A stretch of 64,000 nucleotides of DNA from Metasolibacillus sp. (GTDB lineage: Bacteria; Bacillota; Bacilli; Bacillales_A; Planococcaceae): the NCBI RefSeq assembly GCF_025291715.1, contig NZ_JAMBIZ010000002.1, positions 184,548-248,547 of the forward strand, read 5' to 3'. The position numbers and the translations under genes are program-made. Position 1 is the first letter of the stretch, and the number at the start of each line of letters is the position of its first letter. The notes beneath the pieces were generated by a model. That model saw nothing but the letters and a program-made list of their open reading frames with translations. It had not been told where the DNA came from and ran no database searches. Below are positions 26,210 to 36,926 of the stretch, piece after piece.

Positions 26210-26299
26210 CTTTTTACATCCTTTCTTTCTCCATTTACATACAATTATTCTATGTTTTCTCTTCTTATTATAGCACGAGAACTAAATGTTCATACAGTA

Positions 26300-26346
26300 A
26301 TGGCTGTCACAAAAGTCTCGCTTTAAGCAAACTTTTATAACAGCCA
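26300..26346. terminator. Hairpin downstream of dtd
   Basis: TGGCTGT and ACAGCCA arms extended by AAAAGT/ACTTTT, immediately after the dtd stop on the minus strand. T residues follow only on the plus side, so efficiency leftward is uncertain. Confidence 0.55.
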
Positions 26347-26350
26347 CTTT

Positions 26351-26791
26351 TCATTTAGACTCCACAATAATCGTCACAGGACCATCGTTCACTAAGGCGA
26401 CATCCATCATGGCACCGAAAATGCCTGTTTCAACTTGCAAGCCGTATGTGCTTAGCTCCTCGTTGAAGGCTTGCCATAAACCTTCTGCATAATCAGGACG
26501 TGCCGCCTCGATAAAGCTTGGGCGACGCCCCTTTTTGACATCCGCATAGAGCGTAAATTGCGAGACAGATAAAATCGCCCCACCTTCTTCTAAAATCGAG
26601 CGATTCATCTTGCCGTTTTCATCTTCATAAATACGCAATTCTGCAATCTTTTTTGCTACATAGTGAATATCTTCTAGCGTATCTGTATGCGTAATACCGA
26701 CTAGTAGCACATAGCCTTTGTCGATTGCTCCAGTTATGCTGCCATCCACTGTAACGGAAGCGTTTTTTGCACGTTGTAGCACAACTTTCAT
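26351..26791 (-). CDS. dtd: D-aminoacyl-tRNA deacylase
   Basis: 146 residues, standard length. It frees tRNAs mischarged with D-amino acids. [15 protein letters not shown] start, [17 protein letters not shown] (active-site SQFTL with the catalytic threonine) and the late [12 protein letters not shown] (Gly-cisPro-like NGPVT motif) are typical. It follows relA by 13 bases, the usual relA-dtd order. Confidence 0.95.
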   Translation of the reverse strand: MKVVLQRAKNASVTVDGSITGAIDKGYVLLVGITHTDTLEDIHYVAKKIAELRIYEDENGKMNRSILEEGGAILSVSQFTLYADVKKGRRPSFIEAARPDYAEGLWQAFNEELSTYGLQVETGIFGAMMDVALVNDGPVTIIVESK

Positions 26792-26804
26792 AAAAATCCC
26801 TCCG

Positions 26805-28994
26805 TTAGTTGATTACACGCTGCACTGAATAAACATCAGGCAATTGTTTAATTTTATCGACAACTTTATTTAATTCATTAATGCTTGAAATCGAAATTGT
26901 TAAATGCAATGTCGCCATTTTTTCTCGGTCTGCGCGTCCTGCAACAGCTAAAATATTCGTCTTTGACTCGCTAACGACCTGCATAACATCGTTTAAAATG
27001 CCGTGACGGTCATATGCAGAAATTTCAATATCAACAGGATATTGCTTGCGTTCTATTGCACCAGCTTCCCATTCTACAGCAATTAAACGCTCTTTATCAT
27101 CATCTTGAATATTCGGACAATCTGCTCTGTGTACAGAAACACCGCGTCCTTTTGTAATAAAGCCAACGATTTCATCCCCTGGCACAGGCGTACAGCAGCG
27201 TGATAAGCGAATAAGTAAATTATCAATTCCTTTAACAATAACACCTGACTCTGTTGTGCGCTTTGGCTTCGGATTTTGCATTTCCTTAACGATTTTTTCA
27301 AGCGCTTCCTCTTGCTCGCGCTCCTTGCGCATTTTTTCCGCTAGGCGGTTGACGATTTGCTGTGCAGTGATGCCACCTACTCCGACAGCAGCATAAATAT
27401 CATCTTCATGCGTATAATTGAATTTTTCAATAACGCGCTTCATATTTTCTGATGTTAGCACTTCTTTTACATCAAATTCCTGCGCTTTAATTTCCTTATC
27501 AATTAATTCTTTACCTTTGATAATGCTATCCTCACGCAAGTTTTTCTTGAAATACTGCTTAATTTTATTTTTTGCCTGTGAGCTTTGCGCAATTTTAATC
27601 CAATCGCGGCTTGGGCCAAACGATTGCTTTGATGTTAATACTTCAATAATATCGCCTGTTTTCAGCGGCGTATCGAGCGGTACCATTTTGCCATTTACCT
27701 TTGCTCCGATTGTCTTATTGCCGACCTCTGAGTGGACGCGATAGGCGAAGTCAATCGGCACAGAGCCTGCTGGCAATTCAATGACATCGCCCTTTGGTGT
27801 AAAGACGTAAACCATGTCTGAAAATAAGTCGAACTTTAACGATTCCATAAATTCTTCGGCATTGGATGATTCATTTTGGAATTCTAAAATTTCACGGAAC
27901 CAGCTTAATTTTTGGTCAATGCTTTCTTTATGGCGTTCCACCGTTTTGCCTTCTTTATATGCCCAGTGTGCCGCAATCCCGTACTCAGCAATTTTATGCA
28001 TTTCCTTCGTGCGAATTTGCACCTCTAATGGGTCACCATACGGACCGATAACTGTCGTATGTAACGATTGGTATAAGTTTTGCTTCGGCATGGCAATATA
28101 GTCTTTAAAACGACCTGGCATCGGCTTCCATAGCGTATGCACAATGCCGAGCACCGCATAACAATCTTTAATGCTATCAACTAAAATGCGCACAGCTAAT
28201 AAATCGTAAATTTCATTGAATTGCTTTTTTTGCAGTACCATTTTGCGATAAATGCTATAAATGTGCTTTGGTCGTCCATAAATATCTGCGTCAATCTCAA
28301 TGTCATCTAGCTGTGATTTAATTTCATCCATGACATTATCTAAATACGCTTCACGCTCATCGCGCTTTTTCTTCATTAAACTGACGATACGATAATATTG
28401 CTGCGGATTTAAATAGCGGAGTGCTGTATCCTCCAGCTCCCACTTTACTGTGGAAATTCCTAAACGGTGGGCAAGTGGTGCAAAAATTTCTAGAGTTTCG
28501 TTGGAAATACGACGCTGCTTTTCACTAGGTAAATGCTTTAATGTACGCATATTATGCAAACGGTCTGCTAGCTTAATTAAAATAACGCGAATATCCTGTG
28601 CCATTGCAACAAACATTTTACGATGATTTTCTGCTTGTTGCTCCTCTTTCGACATATATTTAATTTTCCCGAGCTTTGTCACACCATCGACAAGCAAAGC
28701 AACTTCTTCGCTAAATTCCCGCACTAAATCTTCACGTGTCATTGTGGTATCTTCAACCACATCATGTAAAAAGCCTGCTGCAACAGTTGCTGGGTCCATT
28801 TGCAGCTCAGCCAATATGCCTGCTACTTGTACAGGGTGAATAATGTATGGTTCTCCTGAGCTACGGAACTGCTCTTTATGCGCTTCCTTTGCCACCTCAT
28901 ATGCTTTTTTCACAAAGTCAACGTGTTCATTATTCATATACGATTTAACGAGCTCGAAAACATCTTCGGGCGCTAAAATTTGTTCTTTCGCCAT
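26805..28994 (-). CDS. relA: Bifunctional (p)ppGpp synthetase/hydrolase (Rel)
   Basis: About 729 residues. HD hydrolase domain with [10 protein letters not shown] (near 70-80), synthetase domain containing [11 protein letters not shown] and [13 protein letters not shown] domain (about 390-450, [16 protein letters not shown]), the zinc-finger-like [13 protein letters not shown]...HRADCPN, and a C-terminal ACT domain. HD residues are intact, so hydrolysis as well as synthesis is expected, as in single-Rel Bacillota. ATG 28994 is preceded by AAGGTGG. Confidence 0.95.
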   Translation of the reverse strand: MAKEQILAPEDVFELVKSYMNNEHVDFVKKAYEVAKEAHKEQFRSSGEPYIIHPVQVAGILAELQMDPATVAAGFLHDVVEDTTMTREDLVREFSEEVALLVDGVTKLGKIKYMSKEEQQAENHRKMFVAMAQDIRVILIKLADRLHNMRTLKHLPSEKQRRISNETLEIFAPLAHRLGISTVKWELEDTALRYLNPQQYYRIVSLMKKKRDEREAYLDNVMDEIKSQLDDIEIDADIYGRPKHIYSIYRKMVLQKKQFNEIYDLLAVRILVDSIKDCYAVLGIVHTLWKPMPGRFKDYIAMPKQNLYQSLHTTVIGPYGDPLEVQIRTKEMHKIAEYGIAAHWAYKEGKTVERHKESIDQKLSWFREILEFQNESSNAEEFMESLKFDLFSDMVYVFTPKGDVIELPAGSVPIDFAYRVHSEVGNKTIGAKVNGKMVPLDTPLKTGDIIEVLTSKQSFGPSRDWIKIAQSSQAKNKIKQYFKKNLREDSIIKGKELIDKEIKAQEFDVKEVLTSENMKRVIEKFNYTHEDDIYAAVGVGGITAQQIVNRLAEKMRKEREQEEALEKIVKEMQNPKPKRTTESGVIVKGIDNLLIRLSRCCTPVPGDEIVGFITKGRGVSVHRADCPNIQDDDKERLIAVEWEAGAIERKQYPVDIEISAYDRHGILNDVMQVVSESKTNILAVAGRADREKMATLHLTISISSINELNKVVDKIKQLPDVYSVQRVIN

Positions 28995-29117
28995 TGTATA
29001 TCCACCTTGTCCATAGATTTTCACGATTCATGTATAAACTCCATTTTATAAAAAAGAGATGTATGTTGTAAAGGTGCGTTATGCATGAAATTTTTCGTAA
29101 CAGCAATCTTGGCAAGC

Positions 29118-29159
29118 AAAAAAGACTGCTTAGCAGGAAAATTCCCTTTCTAAGCAGCC
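29118..29159 (-). terminator. Terminator of the signal-peptidase-like gene
   Basis: GCTGCTTAG pairs with CTAAGCAG(T/C), followed by six T residues on the minus strand. Confidence 0.8.
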
Positions 29160-29167
29160 TCTATTTT

Positions 29168-29824
29168 TTATGACTCTTCATACCCAAGCACAATCCCCTT
29201 CACTGTCTCTACTGGAATTAAACCGAAATAACTACTATCATACCCACGCCACCAAGCATCCACTAAAACGAAAATAGTTCCTTCCTCTACTGTAACAGTT
29301 GGCATTGCTAAATTATAATATGCCTCCGTTTGTTGCTCCTGCTCTTTCGTTTGCTTTCTTTTATTTTCTCTAGCATACCACTGCTCTTTATTCATTCCAT
29401 ACTTTGTGGCTTCACCATAAAACGCATCGAGGCGTTGGTCATTTATATATACTTTACCCTTTTTAATTTCCACGGTTTCTCCTGGTAAGCCAACTACCCT
29501 ACCTAGAGTAGGCGATAACAAGTTAGGATTTTCTTTTAAGAATTGTGGTGGCACTTCATAATACACAATCAGCCCTCTTTGTAGCTCTGACACATTTGAA
29601 GAAACAACGAGCATACCGTGCACTTGCGTATACAAATCATGATCCCCTCTATCCATCGAATCTGCACGCCATTCTACTAAAAAGGTATCTGCCGTTTGTG
29701 CTACAGGTGTAAGCTTTTCAGGTGTTGTCGTATCTACAAGCACAGCTTCTTTGCGCAGGACAACAAACATAACAATAGCAACAGCAAGCACAATCAGCCC
29801 AACAATGGTATAGCTTTTTCTCAT
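29168..29824 (-). CDS. Signal peptidase I-like (S26) protein lacking the catalytic lysine
   Basis: 218 residues with one N-terminal membrane anchor (about 6-24). The region ADSMDRGD (S56) corresponds to the SM-containing serine motif, RVVGLPGETVEIKKGKVYIND to boxes D, and VDAWWRGYDSSYFGLIPVETVKG to box E of S26 peptidases. In active enzymes a lysine stands just before RxxGLPGD; here the residue is G108, and the usual SMxPTL is SMDRGD. The fold is therefore S26-like but activity is doubtful. It stands alone between relA and apt with its own terminator; ribosome site GAGGGATG. Confidence 0.75.
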   Translation of the reverse strand: MRKSYTIVGLIVLAVAIVMFVVLRKEAVLVDTTTPEKLTPVAQTADTFLVEWRADSMDRGDHDLYTQVHGMLVVSSNVSELQRGLIVYYEVPPQFLKENPNLLSPTLGRVVGLPGETVEIKKGKVYINDQRLDAFYGEATKYGMNKEQWYARENKRKQTKEQEQQTEAYYNLAMPTVTVEEGTIFVLVDAWWRGYDSSYFGLIPVETVKGIVLGYEES

Positions 29825-30003
29825 CTAGCATCCCTCTTTCTATGAATTGGTAAATTTACTTCATTTTAAAAATACCATAAAAACACATTAATGTTTAATA
29901 ATTTAGAGTTTGTATGTGAAGCAAACTCTAGATATTGCTCTAACCTCCGTTAGAATGGATAAACTAGGCTATACGAACTGCACAACTAGGAAACACTTCA
30001 ACA

Positions 30004-30046
30004 AAAAATAGGCGAGAAACGCAGATTTCAGCCTGCATTTCCCGCC
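30004..30046 (-). terminator. Terminator of recJ-apt
   Basis: GGCGGGAAATGCAG pairs with CTGCGTTTCTCGCC and is followed by six T residues on the minus strand. The 29825-30003 stretch holds no gene or structure I can support. Confidence 0.85.
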
Positions 30047-30053
30047 TTTCCTC

Positions 30054-30566
30054 TTAATATTCAATCAATGTTTTAATTGGGTAGCTACCAATTTTGTCAC
30101 GTCCGCTTAATTCTGTTAGCTCAATTAAAAATGCACAGCCTACAACGATACCGCCAAGTTGCTCAATTAGACGAATTGTTGCTTCTACTGTACCGCCAGT
30201 CGCTAATAAATCATCGCAAATCATTACTTTTTGACCTGGTTTAATCGCATCACGGTGCATCGTTAACGTGTCTTGTCCATATTCTAAGCCGTAATCCACG
30301 CTCACTACCTCACGTGGTAATTTACCTGGCTTACGCACTGGTGCAAAGCCGATTTCTAGCGCATATGCTACTGGGCAGCCAATAATAAAGCCGCGCGCCT
30401 CTGGTCCTACAATCACTTCTGCGCCTAATTCCTTCGCATATGTCACAATTTGATCTGTTGCATATTTATAGGCTTGACCATTATCCATAATCGTTGTAAT
30501 ATCTTTAAAACTTATTCCTTCTTTTGGCCAATTTTCGACCGTTGTTACGTATTGCTTTAAATCCAT
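30054..30566 (-). CDS. apt: Adenine phosphoribosyltransferase
   Basis: 170 residues. It joins adenine and PRPP to [11 protein letters not shown] near 22, [18 protein letters not shown], and the PRPP-binding loop [16 protein letters not shown] are all intact. It lies 3 bases after recJ, the standard recJ-apt-relA arrangement; the S26-like gene has been inserted between apt and relA. Confidence 0.95.
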   Translation of the reverse strand: MDLKQYVTTVENWPKEGISFKDITTIMDNGQAYKYATDQIVTYAKELGAEVIVGPEARGFIIGCPVAYALEIGFAPVRKPGKLPREVVSVDYGLEYGQDTLTMHRDAIKPGQKVMICDDLLATGGTVEATIRLIEQLGGIVVGCAFLIELTELSGRDKIGSYPIKTLIEY

Positions 30567-30569
30567 TTC

Positions 30570-32870
30570 CTAGTCCTCCCTAGACATTTGTCCATCTAAC
30601 CATTGCTTTAGCTCACTATATGTTGCATATAACAGCTTTTGCTCTAATTGTATTTGTGCTGAACGTTCTTTGTATGACGGAGCTGTCTCCAATGCCTGTT
30701 TGGGTGCACTTTCAACGACTGTCGTCAGACCATTCTCTATTGTAACAAATCCTAACTCAAAAAACACCTTTGTCATAAAATTAATTACGTCAATATTTAG
30801 CCCAATATGCTTCGCAAGTGGCTCGATATGCTGCTGTAAAGCAAAGTTCGGGCGCTTCTTTAAAAAGCTGTAATACCAGCTAAAATGCTGACGCGTTGGC
30901 ATACCGCTAAAATACTGTGACGATGCTGTATAAAAGTGAGCATAAATGCGCTGTGGCTGTAAGCGTTGCAGTAGCTCTGCTAAGCGCTCCTCATTAGGCG
31001 GTAAATCAAGCACCGCTACATATGGTTTTTGTCCCACTATTTGCTCCGCAAGTGTTACTGGCACATGCTGTTCGAAATAAGGCACGAGCTGCTCATCAAA
31101 AACAACAAATAGCGTTTCTTCCTGTGGAATATTCACGAGCTGCTTTTTCCCGCGTAAATCGAATAATTGCCATTCGTTTGATTGCACATCCTGTACCATA
31201 AATTGTGGCTTTTTGCGGTTTTGCCATTCATTAATTTGTAAATCACCAACAAAGGATAAGGCGACACCATAGGATATTTCATTAAATAAATAGCCTTTGT
31301 TAAAGCCAACTGCATCCATTGTACAATAGCCATCATCCAGCTCTAATTTTAAATGATTTTCATTTGCGCCAATTTTACGCATAGCACTTACCTTTACTTG
31401 CTCTAACGCGAAAACAGGCTTTGGAAAATCTGTACCGAATGGACCGAGCTGCCCGATTTCTTCAATTGCCTCTACTGTGATCTCACTTAACTCTAGAGGA
31501 ATATCAATTGTGAGCTTCGGAATGAGCTGTTCCTCTGTTAAACAAGCCTTTGCCTGCTCATTTAAACGCATTTGTAGCTGCTCTACATGCGCTGCTGCTA
31601 AGGTCATACCTGCTGCCATTGGATGCCCCCCGAAATGTGGCAAGATATCGCGATTTTTTGCTAGCTCGTTGAATAAATGGAAGCCCTCGATACTGCGGGC
31701 TGAGCCTTTCGCTGTCCCCTTCTCTGTATCAAGTGATAGCACAATTGTTGGTCGATAGTATTGTTCAACAAGCCTTGAAGCAACAATTCCTACAACACCT
31801 GGATTCCAGCCTTCTTGTGCCACAACTAACACATGCGCATTTTTTAGCTTGTCATCTGACTCAATCATAGCAACTGCTTCTTCCGTAATAGTCGCAACAA
31901 TATTTTTACGCTCCGCATTTTTACTATTTAGCAGCTCAGCTAGCTCCTTTGCTGTTTCCGCATCTTCACTCATCATAAAGTGGACACCTGGCATTGCATC
32001 TCCAAGACGCCCAATGGCATTCAAGCGTGGACCAAAATAAAAGCCAATCGTTTCCTCGTTAATTTCTGCTTGCTTCGCACTTGCCACTTTACAAAAAGCC
32101 TCAACCCACGGGCTTTGTGACTGGCGTAAATGCTTAATTCCTTGCTTAACGATATAGCGATTTTCATCGACTAAAGGAACTAAGTCGGCAATTGTTCCTA
32201 TTGCTGCTAGCTCATATAAATGCGTAGGTATTTCTCCATATAAGGCATGTGCCACTTTCAAGGCAACGCCAACACCTGCAAGCTCACCGAAAGGATAATG
32301 CCCCTCTGGTACACGTGGATGGATAATCACATCTGCAGGTGGTAACACTTCTCCTGCCTCATGGTGATCTGTCACAATGACATCCATACCTAGCTCCTTC
32401 GCTACACGAATCGGCTCAATACCGCTAATGCCGTTATCGACGGTAATAATTAATTGCACACCATTGTCATACGCCTCACGGAATAATTGCTCATTTGGGC
32501 CATAGCCATGCGCAAAGCGATTTGGTATAACAAAATCGACATCTGCTCCTAAGTCCAGCAATGTATGGAGCATGACGGTCGTACTCGTAATACCATCGGC
32601 GTCATAGTCACCGTAAATTAATATTTTTTCTCCAGCTTCAAGCGCCTGTTCAATGCGCGCAACTGCTTTGTCCATATTATGTAATAAAAATGGATCATGT
32701 ATGGCCTGTTCATCCATTGATAATATTTTTTGTGCTTGCTCAACCGTTTGGCAGCCACGTGCTACTAAAATTTTTGCCGCGATTGGCGATAGCTTTAATT
32801 GCTTTTGCAAATGCTCTACATGCTGTTCATTCGGGCGTTGGATTACCCATTTTTTGTTTATACTCGCCAT
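30570..32870 (-). CDS. recJ: Single-stranded-DNA-specific exonuclease RecJ
   Basis: 766 residues. DHH phosphoesterase motifs: YGDYDADGITST (near 80), VDNGISG, VTDHHEAGEVLPPADVIIHPR, then DHHA1 with GWNPGVVGIVASRLVEQYYRPT and FGGHPMAAGMTL, and an OB domain (about 470-560). The C-terminal 200 residues are the RecJ_C region typical of Bacilli. 5'-3' digestion of single strands in recombination and mismatch repair. ATG 32870 follows AAGGAAGTG and matches the usual N-terminus; the frame is open to 32936. Confidence 0.93.
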   Translation of the reverse strand: MASINKKWVIQRPNEQHVEHLQKQLKLSPIAAKILVARGCQTVEQAQKILSMDEQAIHDPFLLHNMDKAVARIEQALEAGEKILIYGDYDADGITSTTVMLHTLLDLGADVDFVIPNRFAHGYGPNEQLFREAYDNGVQLIITVDNGISGIEPIRVAKELGMDVIVTDHHEAGEVLPPADVIIHPRVPEGHYPFGELAGVGVALKVAHALYGEIPTHLYELAAIGTIADLVPLVDENRYIVKQGIKHLRQSQSPWVEAFCKVASAKQAEINEETIGFYFGPRLNAIGRLGDAMPGVHFMMSEDAETAKELAELLNSKNAERKNIVATITEEAVAMIESDDKLKNAHVLVVAQEGWNPGVVGIVASRLVEQYYRPTIVLSLDTEKGTAKGSARSIEGFHLFNELAKNRDILPHFGGHPMAAGMTLAAAHVEQLQMRLNEQAKACLTEEQLIPKLTIDIPLELSEITVEAIEEIGQLGPFGTDFPKPVFALEQVKVSAMRKIGANENHLKLELDDGYCTMDAVGFNKGYLFNEISYGVALSFVGDLQINEWQNRKKPQFMVQDVQSNEWQLFDLRGKKQLVNIPQEETLFVVFDEQLVPYFEQHVPVTLAEQIVGQKPYVAVLDLPPNEERLAELLQRLQPQRIYAHFYTASSQYFSGMPTRQHFSWYYSFLKKRPNFALQQHIEPLAKHIGLNIDVINFMTKVFFELGFVTIENGLTTVVESAPKQALETAPSYKERSAQIQLEQKLLYATYSELKQWLDGQMSRED

Positions 32871-32916
32871 TTCATTCACTTCCTTTAACGTTCTCATTAT
32901 ACCAATAATAAAGTAA

Positions 32917-32952
32917 AAGAACCCTTTGAAAAGCAAAATACTTTTTCAAGGG
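32917..32952 (-). terminator. Terminator of lapA
   Basis: CCCTTGAAAAAG pairs with CTTTTCAAAGGG, followed by TTCTTTT on the minus strand, just before the recJ translation start. Confidence 0.75.
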
Positions 32953-32961
32953 CTCTCTCCA

Positions 32962-33366
32962 TTATTGCTCTTCGGCTGGTATAATTTCTTGCTCTACGTT
33001 TGGCAATTGCACATGTTGTTGTTTCGTTAATTGCTTTTCTTTCGCATGCAAATCTTTTTCTAACTGTTGTATTTCCTCACTTTTTTGCTCTACATCTTTT
33101 GTCAATTGCTCAATTTGCTGGTCTCGTTGCTCTACATCTTTTGTTAAATGCTTAATTTGACGCGTCTTGCTAAACAAATTGAAAAAGACGAACGATGCTG
33201 AGATCACAGCGCCAATCAAGGCTGAGCCTAAAATAACAAGGATCAGCGGCCAATATGCCTCCCCAAAAATATAGTTAACAGGCACTTGGTCCACATTGAC
33301 AACCGCAAAGATGGCGATGATAATGGCAAAAACTAAGCCGATTAATAATGTCCATTGGTTTTTCAT
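32962..33366 (-). CDS. lapA: LapA-domain (DUF1049) membrane protein
   Basis: 134 residues: two membrane segments (about 5-25 and 38-62) joined by the short VNVDQVPVNYIFG motif of LapA/DUF1049 proteins, then a cytosolic coiled coil with heptads (RQIKHLTKDVEQRDQQIEQL) to the end. LapA-type proteins are linked to envelope assembly; the Bacillota role is not settled. It lies upstream of recJ, as in related genomes. Confidence 0.85.
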   Translation of the reverse strand: MKNQWTLLIGLVFAIIIAIFAVVNVDQVPVNYIFGEAYWPLILVILGSALIGAVISASFVFFNLFSKTRQIKHLTKDVEQRDQQIEQLTKDVEQKSEEIQQLEKDLHAKEKQLTKQQHVQLPNVEQEIIPAEEQ

Positions 33367-33479
33367 AAATACACTACCTCCTCTATTCTCTCTATTTTAT
33401 CCTGTATTTGGTTATGCGTAAATCAAATTCAGCCTATTGATATATTAATGAATGGCTAAAAAGATAGCTTCTATACATT

Positions 33480-34535
33480 TTATTCTCCGTATCCTCCAAA
33501 AGCTCCTTCCTCTATTATAAATTGATACTTCTCCTTGCCCTCTTTATAAATAAGCTCAATTTCTGCTTGAATTAAGTCTTCTAAAGAATTCGCTACGACA
33601 AGGCGTTGCCATGATTCATTTTGTAGCTCTATAATTTGTCCGTATGTTCCTGTTGGGCTTGGGTCGGTATCGATTAATAAATAATCGCCATTGCGCCCTT
33701 CCGCAAAAGGAATCCACTTCGAATTACAATAGCCATCTATCTTTAGCTTATTAGAAAATATATCACTTGGCTCTGGCTCTATCTCCATATTTAATAATTG
33801 TCGTTCTTTCACAATATTTTGAAATGGTAAAAGATCATATTGCCATCCATTAATCGAGAAGCAAAATGCAGAGGTAACTGGATGCCATTTCACATTATGT
33901 ATTTTATAAAAATTGGTTAACGCTGCTGGCAGTGCTAATTGTCGTGTAGCTTCTTCTAGCTGTTGCGCTGTAATACCCTGTGTCAAATTATAGTAATCAT
34001 TATTTTCTTGCATCATGCTACGAAGTGCCTCTTGCCATTGATTCCATAACGCAATCAAATGCGTGTATTGTTCATCTACAGGTAATGGTTCAATATGTGG
34101 TTGCTCTACAGCATGATATTTCTCTATTGAAATGCCCTGTATCTTGCCTTGCTCCAAGTCAAACCATGCGCTAATCCCATTCATAATAAAGGCGCCACCT
34201 CGATCGCCATCAAATAGTTTTATTCGTTCATCTTGATGCTGTGCAAAATAGCTGTGAGCTTCTGTATCATTTATGAGGAATTGCCCATCAAATGGATGAT
34301 TTGGTGCATAATCGTATATTTCTAGCGTAAAATACACATTTAGGCTTTCGACAATCTGACCATTTTTAGAAAAGGCACAAATCCCCAAGCTTGACCATGT
34401 GTAGACGTGATTGTATTTTTTTATCGTCAAATGTGCAGGTCCTAAAATCTCCTCTAGCTGAGTAATCGCAATCGGCAGCATAATGTCTACTGCATTTATT
34501 TGAAACTTACCCGGATTCAATGTAATATGCGTCAT
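33480..34535 (-). CDS. Two-domain protein with C-terminal SMI1/KNR4 (SUKH) domain
   Basis: 351 residues. The C-terminal half (about 165-330) has the SUKH pattern: LPAALTNFYKIHN near 200 and CNSKWIPFAEGRNGDYLLIDTDPSPTGTYGQII. The N-terminal half (about 1-135) is beta-rich and looks like the small domain (DUF7738-like) often fused to or paired with SUKH. SUKH proteins are often immunity proteins of contact-dependent toxins, but stand-alone housekeeping ones exist. No toxin gene is adjacent. It lies between secDF and lapA. Confidence 0.75.
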   Translation of the reverse strand: MTHITLNPGKFQINAVDIMLPIAITQLEEILGPAHLTIKKYNHVYTWSSLGICAFSKNGQIVESLNVYFTLEIYDYAPNHPFDGQFLINDTEAHSYFAQHQDERIKLFDGDRGGAFIMNGISAWFDLEQGKIQGISIEKYHAVEQPHIEPLPVDEQYTHLIALWNQWQEALRSMMQENNDYYNLTQGITAQQLEEATRQLALPAALTNFYKIHNVKWHPVTSAFCFSINGWQYDLLPFQNIVKERQLLNMEIEPEPSDIFSNKLKIDGYCNSKWIPFAEGRNGDYLLIDTDPSPTGTYGQIIELQNESWQRLVVANSLEDLIQAEIELIYKEGKEKYQFIIEEGAFGGYGE

Positions 34536-34563
34536 ATGAAGCTCCCTTCTATTTTAGAAAAAA

Positions 34564-34612
34564 CAAAAAGGCTGTTGAGAAAGACAGATATACATCCACT
34601 TTTTCAACAACC
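34564..34612 (-). terminator. Terminator of secDF
   Basis: GGTTGTTGAAAAAG pairs with CTTTCTCAACAGCC and is followed by TTTTTG on the minus strand. Confidence 0.8.
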
Positions 34613-34618
34613 AATAGC

Positions 34619-36883
34619 TTATACAACAGGCTCGTCTGTACCCCATTGTTTTTTCTCTTTTTTCACGACAGCGCCGCCTGTTTTATTCATTTCACGTACT
34701 TTTAATGAATACCAGATTTGCGCTGCGATACAGATAGATGAATACATACCTGTCACAAGACCGATTAATAAGGCGATAGAGAAGTTTTGAATCGATGGTG
34801 CTCCTAAGAAAATCAATGCCACAACAACGATAATTACCGTTAAGACTGTATTGACAGAGCGTCCCATCGTTTGACGAAGCGATTTGTTGACAATATTCGC
34901 CAGCTCTTCCTTCGTCTCAATCTTCCCTGCATGGTCGACATTTTCACGAATACGGTCAAATGTGACGATCGTATCGTTAATGGAATAACCAACAATTGTT
35001 AATACTGCGGCAATAAACGTAATTTCTACCTCTAAGCGCAGCAAGCTGAAAATCGCTACGATAAAGAATACGTCATGTAGTAAGGATACAATCGTTCCAA
35101 TTCCCATGCGCCATTCAAAGCGAATCGCTACATAAATAATGATACCAATCGTCGAAATGATTAATGCTTTAATGGCATTTTTCACAAGCTCTTTTCCGAC
35201 TGTTGAGGACACCGCACTTACACTTGGCTCATGTCCAAAGTCCTCTTTGATTTTTGCCTTTAAATCTAAAATTTCCTGCTGTGAAAATTCTACTTTATAA
35301 CGAGCGACTGCAATATTTTGCTCTTCACCCGAAATCACAACATCTTCATTGGCAATGCCAATTTTATCGAAATATGCCACCATTTCCTCTTGCGTAACCG
35401 CACGGTCTGCTAAAACTTCCACACGTGTACCACTTGAGAAATCGATGCCTAAATTTAAGCGGAAAATACCGATAATGGCGATACCTACAACTAAAATAAT
35501 TACTGAGAAAGCATAAAACTTACGACGATGCCCTACAAAGTCAAGGCGATCAAATTTCGTTGTTAAATCAAGCGCTTTATAGCCCTCTTCTAATTTATGC
35601 TGCTTCGATTTTGCAATGCCATACCAAGCAGGGTTATCAAAGTAGCCGCTATTGACAAGTAAGCCTATCAGCATGCGAGAGCCCCAAACAGCTGTCACGA
35701 AGCTTAATAAAATCGTAATAATTAATGTTGTCGCAAAGCCTTTTACAGAGCTTGTCCCAAAATAGAACAAAACGATGGCTACAAGCAATGTTGTTAACTG
35801 TGCATCGACAATCGCAGATAGTGATTGCTTTGAACCGAGTCGGAATGCTTCTTTCGCATCATGACCAACACGCAATTCCTCACGAATACGCTCAGCCGTT
35901 AAAATGTTGGCATCAACAGCCATCCCAATCCCAAGCACAACCGCAGCAATCCCTGGTAACGTTAATACCGCATTAATACCGTTGAAAACAACGAGGACAA
36001 GATACGTAAAGACCGTTAATGTCACAATCGCAATGATACCTGGTAAACGGTAATACAGCAGCATGAATACGAAAATAATAAGTACCCCTACTACACCTGC
36101 AAATACCGTGCTTGTTAATGCTTTTTCACCGAATTGTGCCCCAACAGAAGTTGAGTAAATTTCTGTTAATTTTACAGGCAATGAGCCTGAGTTTAAAATG
36201 GATGCAAGAGTTTTCGTCTCATCTACTGAGAAGTTCCCTTGAATCATTACATTTGTTGTATTTAATACTTGATCTACTGTTGCAGCAGAGGCAAATTTAG
36301 GATTTTCCTTCCCTGCTTCTGCTTCATAAGAGTCTACACCTTCTTCAAAGTCTAGCCAAACAACCAGTAGATTTTTACCTGGTCCTTTTTCTAGCACTTT
36401 TTGAGTTGCTTCTGCAAATTTCGATGCATCCTTCAATGTTAATGTCACAATCGGCTGGTTACGATCGCCAAATGTTGCGTTTGCACCATTTTCTTTTAAA
36501 TCCGTGCCGTCCAATAAAATATTATCGTCCACATCGCGGAATGTTAAGTTTGCCGTACTTGATAAAAGCTCACGAGCAGATGATTGGTCATCTAAGCCAG
36601 CTAGCTGTACACGAATACGGTTTTCCCCTTCTACTGCAATGGAAGGCTCACTCACACCAAAGGCATTGACACGTCGGTTTAACGCAGCATTCGTATCAGC
36701 TAAAACAGCTGGTGTCACCGTTGATCCATCCAATGTTTCCACTTTGTATAATACTTCAAAGCCACCTTGTAAATCCAAGCCGAGTTTTACTTTGTCTAAA
36801 ACTCCTTGAACCGTTGTACCCATACCTGTAAATAGCAATAAAACAATTAGTGTAAAGGTAATAATACGGTTTGCTAATTTCAT
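34619..36883 (-). CDS. secDF: Fused protein-export membrane protein SecDF
   Basis: 754 residues: SecD and SecF in one chain, as in Bacillus. SecD part (1 to about 440): first membrane segment, LGLDLQGGFEVLY, the large extracytoplasmic domain and PGIAAVVLGIGMAVDANILTAERIREE. SecF part (about 445-754): LGIDFSSGTRVEV, ISTIGIIIYVAIRFEWRMG and TIVGYSINDTIVTFDRIREN. Twelve membrane segments in total; it uses the proton motive force to help complete Sec export. GAGGAGG precedes ATG 36883. Confidence 0.95.
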   Translation of the reverse strand: MKLANRIITFTLIVLLLFTGMGTTVQGVLDKVKLGLDLQGGFEVLYKVETLDGSTVTPAVLADTNAALNRRVNAFGVSEPSIAVEGENRIRVQLAGLDDQSSARELLSSTANLTFRDVDDNILLDGTDLKENGANATFGDRNQPIVTLTLKDASKFAEATQKVLEKGPGKNLLVVWLDFEEGVDSYEAEAGKENPKFASAATVDQVLNTTNVMIQGNFSVDETKTLASILNSGSLPVKLTEIYSTSVGAQFGEKALTSTVFAGVVGVLIIFVFMLLYYRLPGIIAIVTLTVFTYLVLVVFNGINAVLTLPGIAAVVLGIGMAVDANILTAERIREELRVGHDAKEAFRLGSKQSLSAIVDAQLTTLLVAIVLFYFGTSSVKGFATTLIITILLSFVTAVWGSRMLIGLLVNSGYFDNPAWYGIAKSKQHKLEEGYKALDLTTKFDRLDFVGHRRKFYAFSVIILVVGIAIIGIFRLNLGIDFSSGTRVEVLADRAVTQEEMVAYFDKIGIANEDVVISGEEQNIAVARYKVEFSQQEILDLKAKIKEDFGHEPSVSAVSSTVGKELVKNAIKALIISTIGIIIYVAIRFEWRMGIGTIVSLLHDVFFIVAIFSLLRLEVEITFIAAVLTIVGYSINDTIVTFDRIRENVDHAGKIETKEELANIVNKSLRQTMGRSVNTVLTVIIVVVALIFLGAPSIQNFSIALLIGLVTGMYSSICIAAQIWYSLKVREMNKTGGAVVKKEKKQWGTDEPVV

Positions 36884-36926
36884 TGTAAATCCTCCTCTAA
36901 ACTTAACGCACGAATTTGTGCATAAT

